This document shows, one piece after another, positions 15,907 through 24,807 of a DNA stretch of 64,000 nucleotides. The stretch comes from Pseudomonas fluorescens (lineage in GTDB: Bacteria > Pseudomonadota > Gammaproteobacteria > Pseudomonadales > Pseudomonadaceae). Under the pieces are notes generated by a model. The model had not been told where the DNA came from, made no database searches, and saw only the letters and a list, made by a program, of their open reading frames with translations. Numbering within the stretch: the first letter of the stretch is position 1; each line of letters opens with the position of its first letter. Location: assembly GCF_900636825.1 (NCBI RefSeq), contig NZ_LR134318.1:5937501-6001500 (forward strand). Direction: 5' to 3'. Both the position numbers and the translations under genes were made by a program.

Positions 15907-17715
15907 TCAGCCTTCGATCTCGATCAGAACCTCGCCCGGATTGACTCGATCGCCCTTGGCCACATGAATCGCGGTGACCTTGCCGGCAATTGCCGCCTGG
16001 ACTTCGGTTTCCATCTTCATCGCTTCGGTGATCAGTACAGCCTGGCCAGCCTTGACGGTGTCGCCCTCCTTGACCAGCACATCGACGATGTTGCCCGGCA
16101 TGGTGGTGCTGACGTGGCCCGGCGCCGACGCTTGCTTGCGTTTGCTGCTGCCACCACCGACAAATTCATTGAGCGGTTCGAACACCACTTCTTCCGGCAT
16201 GCCATCGATGGACAAGTAGAAGTGACGCTTGCCTTCGGCCTTGACGCCGACACCGGTGATGTCGACGCGGTAGGTCTCGCCGTGCACATCGATGACGAAC
16301 TCGGTCGGCACGCCTTCACCGCCCGCCGACGCAACGGCGCCTGCTTCCGGGATCGGCAGCAACACTTCCGGCGTCAGGGTGCCCGCAGCACGCTCTTCGA
16401 GGAATTTGCGGCCAATGTCCGGGAACATGGCGAAGGTCAGCACGTCTTCTTCGGATTTGGCCAGTGCGCCGATGTCGGCACGCAGTTTGGTCATTTCCGC
16501 CTTGAGCAGATCGGCCGGGCGCACGTCGATGACGTCTTCGCTGCCGATTGCCTGACGGCGCAGTTTTTCATTCACCACACCCGGCGCTTTGCCGTAGCCG
16601 CCTTGCAGATAGAGCTTCACTTCGTTGGTGATGGTCTTGTAACGCTCGCCGGCCAGCACGTTGAAAAATGCCTGGGTGCCGACGATCTGCGAAGTCGGCG
16701 TCACCAGCGGCGGGAAGCCGAGGTCTTCACGCACACGCGGGATTTCCGCGAGCACTTCGCTCATGCGGTTGAGCGCGCCCTGCTCTTTCAACTGGTTGGC
16801 GAGGTTAGAGATCATCCCGCCCGGCACCTGGTTGACTTGCACGCGGGTGTCGACCGCGGTGAATTCGCTTTCGAACTGATGGTACTTCTTGCGCACCGCG
16901 TAGAAGTACAGGCCAATTTCCTGAAGCAATTCGAGATTCAGGCCGGTGTCGTATTCGGTGCCTTTCAGTGCGGCGACCATCGACTCGGTGCCCGGATGGC
17001 TGGTGCCCGAGGCGAAGCTGGAGATGGCAGTGTCGATGTGGTCAGCACCGTTTTCGATTGCCTTGAGCTGACACATGGTCGCCAGGCCAGCGGTGTCGTG
17101 GGAATGGATAAATACCGGCAGCGACTGCTCGGCCTTCAACGCGCGCACCAGTTCACCAGTGGCGTAAGGGGTCAGCAGACCGGCCATATCCTTGATCGCC
17201 ACCGAGTCGCAACCCATGGCTTCCATTTGCTTGGCCTGGGTGACGAAGGCATCGATGGTGTGCACCGGGCTGGTGGTGTAGGCGATGGTGCCTTGTGCAT
17301 GTTTGCCCGCTGCCTTCACTGCTTCGATGGCTACGCGCAGGTTACGCACGTCGTTCATCGCGTCGAAGATGCGGAACACGTCGATGCCGTTCACCGCTGC
17401 CTTGGCGACGAACGCTTTGACCACATCGTCGCTGTAATGGCGGTAGCCGAGCAGGTTCTGCCCGCGCAGCAACATCTGCAGACGCGTGTTAGGCAGCGCC
17501 GCGCGCAATTGGCGCAGGCGCTCCCACGGATCTTCCTTGAGGAAGCGCACGCAGGCGTCAAACGTCGCACCGCCCCAGCATTCCAGCGACCAATAGCCGA
17601 CTTTGTCGAGCTTGTCGCAGATCGGCAGCATGTCTTCGGTGCGCATGCGAGTGGCGAGCAGCGATTGGTGAGCGTCGCGCAGGATGGTGTCGGTAACGAA
17701 GATCTTCTTAGTCAT
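15907..17715 (-). CDS. pycB: pyruvate carboxylase subunit B (carboxyltransferase plus biotin carrier; OadA-like)
   Basis: Transfers carboxyl from carboxybiotin to pyruvate, giving oxaloacetate for the TCA cycle. The protein is 602 residues. A carboxyltransferase barrel is at about 1-300 (FVTDTILRDAHQSLLATRMR, WGGATFDACVRF, HSHDTAGLA), a conserved linker domain follows, and a biotinyl domain covers about 530-602 with the biotin lysine at 567 in EAMKMET. It is often annotated oxaloacetate decarboxylase alpha, but no membrane beta/gamma subunits are present. A separate biotin carboxylase gene lies just upstream, so the two-subunit pyruvate carboxylase is the better call. ATG 17715 has GGAGATACC upstream. 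Confidence 0.92.
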   Translation of the reverse strand: MTKKIFVTDTILRDAHQSLLATRMRTEDMLPICDKLDKVGYWSLECWGGATFDACVRFLKEDPWERLRQLRAALPNTRLQMLLRGQNLLGYRHYSDDVVKAFVAKAAVNGIDVFRIFDAMNDVRNLRVAIEAVKAAGKHAQGTIAYTTSPVHTIDAFVTQAKQMEAMGCDSVAIKDMAGLLTPYATGELVRALKAEQSLPVFIHSHDTAGLATMCQLKAIENGADHIDTAISSFASGTSHPGTESMVAALKGTEYDTGLNLELLQEIGLYFYAVRKKYHQFESEFTAVDTRVQVNQVPGGMISNLANQLKEQGALNRMSEVLAEIPRVREDLGFPPLVTPTSQIVGTQAFFNVLAGERYKTITNEVKLYLQGGYGKAPGVVNEKLRRQAIGSEDVIDVRPADLLKAEMTKLRADIGALAKSEEDVLTFAMFPDIGRKFLEERAAGTLTPEVLLPIPEAGAVASAGGEGVPTEFVIDVHGETYRVDITGVGVKAEGKRHFYLSIDGMPEEVVFEPLNEFVGGGSSKRKQASAPGHVSTTMPGNIVDVLVKEGDTVKAGQAVLITEAMKMETEVQAAIAGKVTAIHVAKGDRVNPGEVLIEIEG

Positions 17716-17732
17716 TGGTATCTCCTCATAGC

Positions 17733-17811
17733 GGCAAGCTTCAAGTTACGAGCTGCAAGAAAAAGCCAATCTGCTTTTACTTGCCGCTTGCAGCTAAAAG
17801 CTCGCAGCTGT
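17733..17811. repeat. intergenic hairpin repeat between pycA and pycB
   Basis: The 101-base spacer holds nested inverted repeats: GCAAG-a-AAAAGC (17755-17766) pairs with GCTTTT-a-CTTGC (17773-17784), and outer AGCTGCAAG-like segments repeat on both sides. This resembles a dispersed Pseudomonas intergenic repeat made of AGCTGCAAG words. It may attenuate pycB relative to pycA. Confidence 0.6.
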
Positions 17812-17816
17812 TTCAT

Positions 17817-19232
17817 TCATAGGCCTGCGTGGGCGGCGATGGCGGCGGCGATGGCCAGGGCCAGCTCTTCGGGTTTGCGCTTGATCGAGTAATTGGTCAG
17901 TTCAGGGTGGCTTTCAACGAAGCTGGTATTGAACTGACCGCTGCGGAATTCCGGGTTGCGCAGGATTTCCTGGTAGTACGCGGCAGTGGTTTTCACGCCT
18001 TGCAGACGCATGTCGTCGAGGGCGCGCAGGCCACGGTCCATCGCCTCTTCCCAAGTCAGCGCCCAGACCACCAGCTTCAGGCACATCGAGTCGTAGAACG
18101 GCGGGATGGTGTAGCCGGTGTAGATCGCTGTGTCGGTGCGCACGCCCGGGCCACCGGGAGCGTAGTAACGGGTGATCTTGCCGAAGCTCGGCAGAAAATT
18201 GTTCTTCGGGTCTTCGGCATTGATGCGGAACTGCAACGCGAAACCACGGTGCTGAATGTCTTCCTGTTTCACCGACAGCGGCAGGCCGGAGGCGATGCGA
18301 ATCTGTTCGCGGACGATGTCGATCCCGGTGATTTCTTCGGTGATGGTGTGTTCCACCTGCACCCGGGTGTTCATCTCCATGAAGTACACCTCGCCTTCGG
18401 CGAGCAGAAACTCCACGGTGCCAGCGTTCTCGTAACCCACGGCTTTGGCTGCACGCACGGACAGGTCGCCAATGTAGGCGCGCTGTTCCGGGGTCAGTTG
18501 CGGGCTCGGGGCGATTTCGATCAGCTTCTGGTTGCGACGCTGAATCGAGCAGTCACGCTCAAACAGGTGCACGACGTTGCCAAAACTGTCGCCGAGAATC
18601 TGCGCTTCGATGTGCTTGGGATTGACAATGCATTTTTCCAAAAACACTTCCGCCGAACCGAACGCCTTGGTGGCTTCGGAAATCACCCGAGGGAAATTCT
18701 GTTCGAGTTCTTCGCGGCTGTTGCAGCGCCGAATGCCGCGACCACCACCCCCGGAAGTTGCCTTGAGCATCACCGGATAGCCGATACGGTCGCCTTCTGC
18801 CAAGGCTTCTTCGATGTCGGCGACATTGCCTTCGGTGCCCGGCGTCACCGGTACGCCAGCCTTGATCATGCTACGGCGCGCTTCGGTCTTGTCGCCCATG
18901 CGCCGGATGACTTCCGCCGATGGGCCAATGAACTTGATCCCGCGCTCGGCGCAGATCTCGGCCAGTTCGGCGTTTTCCGAAAGGAAACCGTAACCGGGGT
19001 GCAGTGCGTCGCATCCGGTTTCCACGGCCAGATTCACCAGCTTGCGCGGGTTCAGGTAACCGGCCAGGGGCTCGGCACCGATACTGTGGGCCTCGTCCGC
19101 ACGCTTCACATGCAAGGCATGGCGGTCGGCGTCGGAAAAAATCGCAACCGAGCGAATGCCCATTTCGGCGCAGGCCCGCACGATTCGTACGGCAATCTCA
19201 CCACGGTTGGCGATCAGGATCTTTGTTATCAC
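17817..19232 (-). CDS. pycA: pyruvate carboxylase subunit A (biotin carboxylase)
   Basis: ATP-dependent carboxylation of the biotin on PycB. The protein is 471 residues from a GTG at 19232, giving VITKILIANRGEIAVRIVRAC, the standard N-terminus. An ATG at 19262 would add 10 residues without family support. The ATP-grasp domain shows KATSGGGGRGIRRC (glycine loop) and EMNTRVQVEH (metal and catalytic residues); EHHRGFALQFRINAED-like sequence follows in the C-terminal domain. An AAGGGAACC ribosome site precedes the GTG. It is transcribed away from the LysR gene, with two perfect palindromes between them, and toward pycB. Confidence 0.92.
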   Translation of the reverse strand: MITKILIANRGEIAVRIVRACAEMGIRSVAIFSDADRHALHVKRADEAHSIGAEPLAGYLNPRKLVNLAVETGCDALHPGYGFLSENAELAEICAERGIKFIGPSAEVIRRMGDKTEARRSMIKAGVPVTPGTEGNVADIEEALAEGDRIGYPVMLKATSGGGGRGIRRCNSREELEQNFPRVISEATKAFGSAEVFLEKCIVNPKHIEAQILGDSFGNVVHLFERDCSIQRRNQKLIEIAPSPQLTPEQRAYIGDLSVRAAKAVGYENAGTVEFLLAEGEVYFMEMNTRVQVEHTITEEITGIDIVREQIRIASGLPLSVKQEDIQHRGFALQFRINAEDPKNNFLPSFGKITRYYAPGGPGVRTDTAIYTGYTIPPFYDSMCLKLVVWALTWEEAMDRGLRALDDMRLQGVKTTAAYYQEILRNPEFRSGQFNTSFVESHPELTNYSIKRKPEELALAIAAAIAAHAGL

Positions 19233-19261
19233 TTGGAGGTTCCCTTGAGCCGGTGGCACCA

Positions 19262-19310
19262 CGACCTGTCATTGCCAGGTCGACGCGTGACCAAATGTTT
19301 CAATTTGGTC
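19262..19310. promoter_or_regulatory. two perfect palindromes in the pycR-pycA divergent promoter
   Basis: CGACCTG-N7-CAGGTCG lies at 19262-19282 and GACCAAAT-N6-ATTTGGTC at 19289-19310. Both arms of each are perfect and they are six bases apart, upstream of the pycA GTG. The second fits a dimer operator, for example for PycR. The first could also fold as a hairpin in the pycA leader mRNA. Confidence 0.5.
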
Positions 19311-19421
19311 GCAGGGCAACACTAGCGCTCATGAGGGATTAACAAAAATGAATAAAAATTGGGTCAGGCATAAGCAAAGACTTATAGTTGAGACATCCAC
19401 CGCGCGAAGAGCCCGAATAAA

Positions 19422-20384
19422 ATGCGTAAGTCCTTGATGCGTATGACATTGCGTCAGTTGCAGATCTTCAACGAGGTGTGCGATCTGCGCTCATACAGCC
19501 GCGCCGCAGAGGAAATGTCCCTGACACAGCCGGCCGTCAGCTTGCAGATTCGCCAGCTCGAAGAGCTGATCGGCCAGCCATTATTCGATTACGTCGGCAA
19601 AAAACTCTACATGACCGAAGCCGCTGAGGCACTTCAGCGCGCCAGTCGGGACATATTCGGGCGACTGGAAAACCTCGATATGCAGCTTTCGGACATGCAA
19701 GGTTCGCTGCAAGGCCAACTCAAACTGGCGATCGAGTCCAGCGCCAAATATTTCGTTCCGCATCTGTTCGCTGCGTTCAAGCGCCAACATCCGGAAGTGA
19801 ATCTGCAACTGACGGTGGTCAACCGCGGCCAGGTCATTCGACGGCTTTCCGATAACCGCGACGATCTGGTGATCATGTCGATGGTGCCGCAGGACATGGG
19901 CCTGGAATTCCTGCCGTTCCTGAATAACCCGATCGTGGCGGTGGCGCGCCCGGATCATCCGCTCGCGCATATGGGCCCATTGCGCTTGCAGGATCTGGAA
20001 CCTTACACGCTGCTGATTCGCGAGCCGGGATCAGGTACGCGAATGGCCTGCGAGGAATATTTCAAAGAGAAGCGCGTGCATTTCACCCAGACTCAGGAAG
20101 TGGCCTCCGCCGAAGCCCAACGCGAATGCGTGCTGGCGGGTCTGGGCCTGGCGCTGTTGACGCGCCACGCCCTGAACCTGGAGCTGGCGACCGGCGGACT
20201 TGTCGAGCTGCCGGTCGAGGAATTGCCGCTGTTCCGTAGCTGGTGCCTGGTGCAAGCCAAAGCCAAACGCTTGTCACCGGTGGCGCACGCCTTCCTGGCG
20301 TTTATCCGCAGCGAGCGCGTGCAGATCAGCGCGCTGGTTGAGCGCTTCGACGGGAAGCTGCGGGCGCTGCCTGCCAGTGAGTGA
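19422..20384 (+). CDS. pycR: LysR-type regulator of pyruvate carboxylase
   Basis: A 320-residue LysR protein. The N-terminal helix-turn-helix at about 10-65 reads LRQLQIFNEVCDLRSYSRAAEEMSLTQPAVSLQIRQLEE with short variations, and the effector domain covers about 95-305. It diverges from pycA, the arrangement of PycR (PA5437) in P. aeruginosa, which is known to affect pyruvate carboxylase, lipid metabolism and lung persistence. Three in-frame ATGs (19422, 19437, 19443) are possible; I keep the first. The last 59 bases overlap a small gene on the opposite strand. Confidence 0.85.
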   Translation: MRKSLMRMTLRQLQIFNEVCDLRSYSRAAEEMSLTQPAVSLQIRQLEELIGQPLFDYVGKKLYMTEAAEALQRASRDIFGRLENLDMQLSDMQGSLQGQLKLAIESSAKYFVPHLFAAFKRQHPEVNLQLTVVNRGQVIRRLSDNRDDLVIMSMVPQDMGLEFLPFLNNPIVAVARPDHPLAHMGPLRLQDLEPYTLLIREPGSGTRMACEEYFKEKRVHFTQTQEVASAEAQRECVLAGLGLALLTRHALNLELATGGLVELPVEELPLFRSWCLVQAKAKRLSPVAHAFLAFIRSERVQISALVERFDGKLRALPASE

Positions 20385-20529
20385 TATCGGCAAAGTCACC
20401 GATTTCAGCTTGAAGCTGGCGAAGCTCGAAGCGATCTTCGATAGCGCGGCGAAATCCCATGCGGCGCTGATCTTCCTGCTGACGGCGGGTTTTCGCGGCG
20501 CTGTTGCGTTCTTCGTAAGGCTGAGCCAT
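20326..20529 (-). CDS. small basic protein, PA3496-like
   Basis: A 67-residue protein, rich in Arg, Gln and Glu, with MAQPYEERN, KTRRQQEDQRRMGFRRAIED and LQAEIGDF segments. It resembles small Pseudomonas proteins annotated as PA3496-family putative envelope-integrity proteins; I recall this pattern but cannot verify it. GGGAG lies 8 bases upstream of the ATG, and no other gene occupies 20385-20529. The 3' end runs 59 bases into the pycR coding region on the opposite strand. No signal peptide or membrane segment is present. Function unknown. Confidence 0.6.
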   Translation of the reverse strand: MAQPYEERNSAAKTRRQQEDQRRMGFRRAIEDRFELRQLQAEIGDFADITHWQAAPAASRRSAQPAR

Positions 20530-20611
20530 TTCGAGTCTCCCAAGGCGATGACGGGAGTTTCACGATAGGCGTGGGGGATGACGGTTTGATGAAAGTTGTC
20601 GGCAAAAAAGC

Positions 20612-20679
20612 AAAAGATCGCAGCCTCTGGCAGCTCCTACATTGACTGTGTAGGAGCTGCCGCAGGCTGCGATCTTTTG
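20612..20679. repeat. REP element, GATCGCAGCCT family
   Basis: AAAAGATCGCAGCCTCTGGC at the left pairs with GCCGCAGGCTGCGATCTTTT at the right around TGACTG, with CAGCTCCTACA/TGTAGGAGCTG at the tip. It lies directly downstream of rccR (minus strand) and probably forms the end of its transcript. Confidence 0.9.
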
Positions 20680-20682
20680 ATC

Positions 20683-21549
20683 TTAGTCATCCAGAGCTTT
20701 GGCAGCCTTGGGCGACAGGCGCAGGCTACGCAAACTGCGCTTCACGCTCTTCAGGTGATTAACCAGACTCGGCCCACGCGCCATCGCCACGCCCATCGCC
20801 AACACATCAATCACCACCAGATGCGCAATGCGCGAGGTCAGCGGCGTATAGATTTCAGTGTCTTCATGCACATCGATCGCCAGATTGACGGTCGACAGCT
20901 CAGCCAACGGTGTCTGGCTCGGGCACAGCGTGATCAACGACGCCCCGCTCTCACGCACCAGATTCGCAGTGATCAGCAAGTCCTTGGAGCGCCCCGACTG
21001 GGAAATACAGATGGCTACGTCGGTAGGCTTCAACGTCACCGCCGACATTGCCTGCATGTGCGGATCGGAGTATGCCGCCGCAGTCAGCAATAAACGGAAG
21101 AACTTGTGCTGCGCATCCGCGGCCACCGCGCCAGAGGCACCGAAACCGTAGAACTCGACACGCTGCGCCTGCGACATCAGCGTCACCGCGCGCTGCAACT
21201 CGACCGGATCGAGTTTCTCGCGAACCTCCATCAGGGTGTGCAACGTGGTGTCGAAAATCTTCAGGCTGTAATCGGCGACCGAGTCGTCTTCGTGGATCGC
21301 GAACTGGCCAAAACTGGCACCGGCGGCCAGGCTTTGCGCCAGTTTGAGTTTCAGATCCTGAAACCCGGAACAGCCGATCGCGCGACAGAAACGCACGATG
21401 GTCGGCTCGCTGATGCCGACACTGTGGGCCAGATCGGCCATGGAACTGTGCATCACCGCCGCAGGGTCAAGCAGCACGTGGTCGGCGACCTTGAGCTCCG
21501 ACTTGCGTAACAGGTGACGTGACTGGGCAATGTGTTGCAGCAGATTCAA
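20683..21549 (-). CDS. rccR: RpiR-family regulator of central carbon metabolism
   Basis: A 288-residue RpiR/HexR-type protein with an N-terminal helix-turn-helix (MADLAHSVGISEPTIVRFCRAIG, about 30-52) and a C-terminal SIS sugar-phosphate domain (YGFGASGAVAADAQHKF; ISQSGRSKDLL). In P. fluorescens RccR responds to KDPG and controls glyoxylate shunt, pyruvate and gluconeogenic genes. Gene order beside pycR and the GGDEF-EAL gene matches PA5438. The start is probably TTG 21549 (NLLQHIAQSRHLL); the open frame reaches 21669, but that extension would code through the operator at 21589-21603. Confidence 0.8.
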   Translation of the reverse strand: MNLLQHIAQSRHLLRKSELKVADHVLLDPAAVMHSSMADLAHSVGISEPTIVRFCRAIGCSGFQDLKLKLAQSLAAGASFGQFAIHEDDSVADYSLKIFDTTLHTLMEVREKLDPVELQRAVTLMSQAQRVEFYGFGASGAVAADAQHKFFRLLLTAAAYSDPHMQAMSAVTLKPTDVAICISQSGRSKDLLITANLVRESGASLITLCPSQTPLAELSTVNLAIDVHEDTEIYTPLTSRIAHLVVIDVLAMGVAMARGPSLVNHLKSVKRSLRSLRLSPKAAKALDD

Positions 21550-21588
21550 GGGGCTGGACTCTTCTTGTGGGCGAGGATGTAGCAAGCT

Positions 21589-21603
21589 TGTAGTTATACT
21601 ACA
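21589..21603. promoter_or_regulatory. RccR-type operator, probable autoregulation
   Basis: TGTAGTTATACTACA is a perfect palindrome, TGTAGT-N3-ACTACA, 40 bases upstream of the rccR TTG start. It fits the HexR/RccR class of sites as I recall them. A repressor bound here would sit in the rccR promoter. Confidence 0.7.
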
Positions 21604-21676
21604 TGAATGGGCATTTTGCCTGCTCAATGCGTAACTCGATGTCCCCATAACCGGGACCGTAAAGTCCATGTAGCCC

Positions 21677-24550
21677 TTAAAGCGGATTTGTCTGCTCGCG
21701 CAAAACCCCGGCCAGAGCGCTCGCTTCTATCGGCCGACTGATCAGATAGCCTTGCACTTCATCGCAACGCTCGACGCGCAGGAATTCCAGCTGATCCTGG
21801 CGCTCAACACCCTCCGCCACGACTTTCAATGACAGCCCATGGGCCATGGCGATGATCGCCCGCGTGATCGCCGCGTCCGCGCTGCCCTCGCTCAAACCAC
21901 GAATGAATGCCTGATCGATCTTCACGTAATCCACCGGAATGCGCTTGAGGTAACTCAACGAGGAATAGCCGGTGCCGAAATCATCGATGGCCAGTTTCAC
22001 CCCCAGATCGCGCAGTTGCTGGAAGGTCGCGATGATGTGTTCAACGCTGTCGAGCAACTGGCTCTCGGTCAGCTCAAGCTCAAGATAATGCGGCGCGAGT
22101 CCGGTTTCTTCCAGCACCTGCCGCACCAGACTGACCAGTTTTCCCTGACGCAGTTGATGTACCGACAGGTTCACCGAAACGCGGATCGGCGCCAGCCCCT
22201 GCCGTTGCCATTCGCACGCTTGCCAGCACGCCTGACGCAGGACGAATTCACCGATCGGGCCGATCAGCCCGGTCTCTTCAGCCAGCCCGATGAAGTCGCT
22301 TGGCGGCACCTGCCCCATGGTCGGGTGATCCCAGCGCACCAATGCCTCTGCGGCATTCAGCCGACCGGTTTGCAGGCACAGTTTCGGCTGGTAGAACACC
22401 TTGAGCTGCTTGTCTTCGATGGCTTTGCGCAGCTGGTTTTCCAGCTGCAAACGTTCAAGGGTGCTGGCCTGCAAGCTCTCGGTGTAGAACTGGAAATTGT
22501 TGCCGCCCAGATGCTTGGCGTGTTGCATGGCCATGTTCGACTGGCTGATCAGCGCGGCAATTTCCCGGGCGTTGTCCGGCAACAGGCTGATGCCCATCGA
22601 GGCACTGACCACCAGTTCGTGCCCGTCGACCGTCAACGGCAAGCGCAGCTTCGCCGACAAGCGCGTGGCGACGCGCGCCAGACTCGACAGATTGCCGTAT
22701 GCATCGAACAGCACAGCAAATTCATCGCCAGACAAACGCGCGATGGTGTCGGCTTCCGGCAAGGCGTTCACCAGCCGGCGAGCCATCTTCTGCAGCAACT
22801 GGTCAGCGACTTCGTGGCCGAGACTGTCGTTGAGCAACTTGAAGCGATCCAGATTGATGTGCAGCAGCGCCAGGCTGCGCCGCCCGCCCTGCCTTACCCG
22901 TTGATGCGCTTCGTGCAGGCGCTCGCGAAACAGCGAGCGATTGGCCAGCCCGGTGAGTTCGTCATAGTGCGTCAGGTAGCGCATGCGCTCTTCGGATTCG
23001 CGGCGCGCTGACAGATCGGCGAAGAAGCCCACGATATGGCTGACATTTCCCCGATTATCGCGCACCGCGTTGAGCTGCAGCCACTGCGGATACAGCTCGC
23101 CGTTCTTGCGGGTTTCCACCAATTCGCCTTGCCAGGTGCCGTGTTGCTGCAGTGCCTGGCGGATGGCAACGTAATGGCGGCGCGCATCCCGGCTGCACGG
23201 CAGCTCGACGACATTGCGCCCGAGCATGTCGTCGATGTCATAGCCGGTCACGCGGCTGAACGCTTGGTTGATCGCGATGAGCGCGTAGTCCGGGTCAAGA
23301 ATCACGATGCCTTCGCTGGCCGCTTCGAACACCGTGGCTGCCAGACGCTGCTGCTCTTCCACGTTCTTGCTGGCGCTGATATCGCGACGGGTGCCGACCA
23401 TGCGGATCACCCGGCCGCTGTCGCTGCGCTCCACGGCACGACCACGGTCTTCGATCCAGACCCAGTGTCCGTCGCCATGGCGCAGGCGGTATTCGACCTG
23501 ATAATCCTCCGTGCGCCCCTTCAGGTGCTCGACCAGGGCAAACTTGAGTGACGGCACGTCTTCGGGATGCAGCCGCGGTGTAAGGTCGCGCAGCAGCGCC
23601 GTGACGTACTCCGGCGCGAGGCCGAACAGCTCCTGAATCTGCGTATGGTGAACTTCGTCAGTCTGCAGATTCCAGTCCCACAGCCCCAATTCACTGGCCT
23701 TCAAGGCCAGCGCCAGGCGCGCTTCGCTTTTGCTCAAGGCCTGACTGGCAGCGTCCAGCTCACGGCTGCGCTGGGCGACACGATCTTCGAGCTCGATCTG
23801 CGCTTCGCGCAGCTTTCCTTCGGCGCAGCGCCGCTGTTCGATTTCCTTGGCCAGTGCCTGATTGAGCAGCTCACCGCGCGCCTGGGTCTGCTGCAAATGC
23901 TCGATCAAATGCTGATTCTGAAAGCGCCGCAGCAAGCCGCGATCAATCAGTCGATTGACCTGCCAGGCGACCACGCTCAACGACCCCAATAAAATCAGCC
24001 CGAGCCAGCCCCAGCCGCGCGCCAGTTCATCACCGCCCCAGAACAGGTAGCCGATCGCGGGTAGCAGACAGGGCAATGTGAATGACAGAAATGCCGGCAG
24101 GCTTACCGCATAGGCAACGCTCGCCGATAAGGTCGCGGCGCCGATCAGGCCAAACACCCAGGCTTGTTGAATGAAATTATCGGCGGGCACCAGCGCGATA
24201 CCGGCGCCGGCGAGGGTCAGACCGGTCATCGTCGACCCCAGCAGAAACATCTGCCGCCAGATCGGCTGGGCCTGGCGATCGGGGATCGCCGAATCGAACG
24301 CGGCCACCTGAATCACCCGCAACGCGACCAGTGAAAGCAACCACACCAGCCAGACGCTGACCACGAAATATCGCTGCGGACTCCAGAGCAAACCGGCGCA
24401 GACCAGACCATTGATCAACATGAACAGGGTGGGCAACAGCGAGCCTTGATAAAGCAGCCGCGTGCGCTCGACCGCCATCTCGACGGCGTAGTGTTTGCGG
24501 ATAACCCGGGGATCCACGGAGGGGCCCGACAGTTCGGCGCTGAGGGTCAT
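21677..24550 (-). CDS. membrane-anchored PAS-GGDEF-EAL cyclic-di-GMP protein
   Basis: A 957-residue protein. About six to seven membrane segments occupy residues 35-205, then a coiled stretch (about 215-290), two PAS/PAC sensor modules (about 290-410 and 415-540), a GGDEF domain with SGDEF at 607-611, and an EAL domain with EALVRW from 735 and later DDFGTGYSSL. Both catalytic motifs look intact, so it could make and break cyclic-di-GMP. It is equivalent in position to PA5442, next to uvrD. I use ATG 24550 (MTLSAELSG); the frame extends 20 residues further. It is divergent from uvrD. Confidence 0.88.
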   Translation of the reverse strand: MTLSAELSGPSVDPRVIRKHYAVEMAVERTRLLYQGSLLPTLFMLINGLVCAGLLWSPQRYFVVSVWLVWLLSLVALRVIQVAAFDSAIPDRQAQPIWRQMFLLGSTMTGLTLAGAGIALVPADNFIQQAWVFGLIGAATLSASVAYAVSLPAFLSFTLPCLLPAIGYLFWGGDELARGWGWLGLILLGSLSVVAWQVNRLIDRGLLRRFQNQHLIEHLQQTQARGELLNQALAKEIEQRRCAEGKLREAQIELEDRVAQRSRELDAASQALSKSEARLALALKASELGLWDWNLQTDEVHHTQIQELFGLAPEYVTALLRDLTPRLHPEDVPSLKFALVEHLKGRTEDYQVEYRLRHGDGHWVWIEDRGRAVERSDSGRVIRMVGTRRDISASKNVEEQQRLAATVFEAASEGIVILDPDYALIAINQAFSRVTGYDIDDMLGRNVVELPCSRDARRHYVAIRQALQQHGTWQGELVETRKNGELYPQWLQLNAVRDNRGNVSHIVGFFADLSARRESEERMRYLTHYDELTGLANRSLFRERLHEAHQRVRQGGRRSLALLHINLDRFKLLNDSLGHEVADQLLQKMARRLVNALPEADTIARLSGDEFAVLFDAYGNLSSLARVATRLSAKLRLPLTVDGHELVVSASMGISLLPDNAREIAALISQSNMAMQHAKHLGGNNFQFYTESLQASTLERLQLENQLRKAIEDKQLKVFYQPKLCLQTGRLNAAEALVRWDHPTMGQVPPSDFIGLAEETGLIGPIGEFVLRQACWQACEWQRQGLAPIRVSVNLSVHQLRQGKLVSLVRQVLEETGLAPHYLELELTESQLLDSVEHIIATFQQLRDLGVKLAIDDFGTGYSSLSYLKRIPVDYVKIDQAFIRGLSEGSADAAITRAIIAMAHGLSLKVVAEGVERQDQLEFLRVERCDEVQGYLISRPIEASALAGVLREQTNPL

Positions 24551-24807
24551 GGGCAACGTTCTTGTTCTTATAAGGAGGGCGTGCGCCCGAAACGTGCACG
24601 GAGCATACACAAGCCGATCCCGATGCCAAACTGCTGCAGATCAGATTTCCAGCGATAATTTCCACTGCTTCGGCATCGTCCCGCCCCCACAAGCGAGACG
24701 GGCCGAAGCCTGCAGCCAGTGACCGACCGGTCGTCATCGACAACACTTTCATCGGCTAATGCAACGCACGGTTTGCCCGGGCCTGCGGCGCACCCTAGAA
24801 TGCTGCG

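Noticed and set aside
15604..17892. Long plus-strand open frame (762 codons) opposite pycB
   Set aside because: Shadow of pycB caused by GC-biased third positions. It would also cross the autotransporter end, a REP element and a terminator.
24551..24807. LexA box for uvrD
   Set aside because: No CTG-N10-CAG type palindrome with an AT-rich centre was found in the gap.
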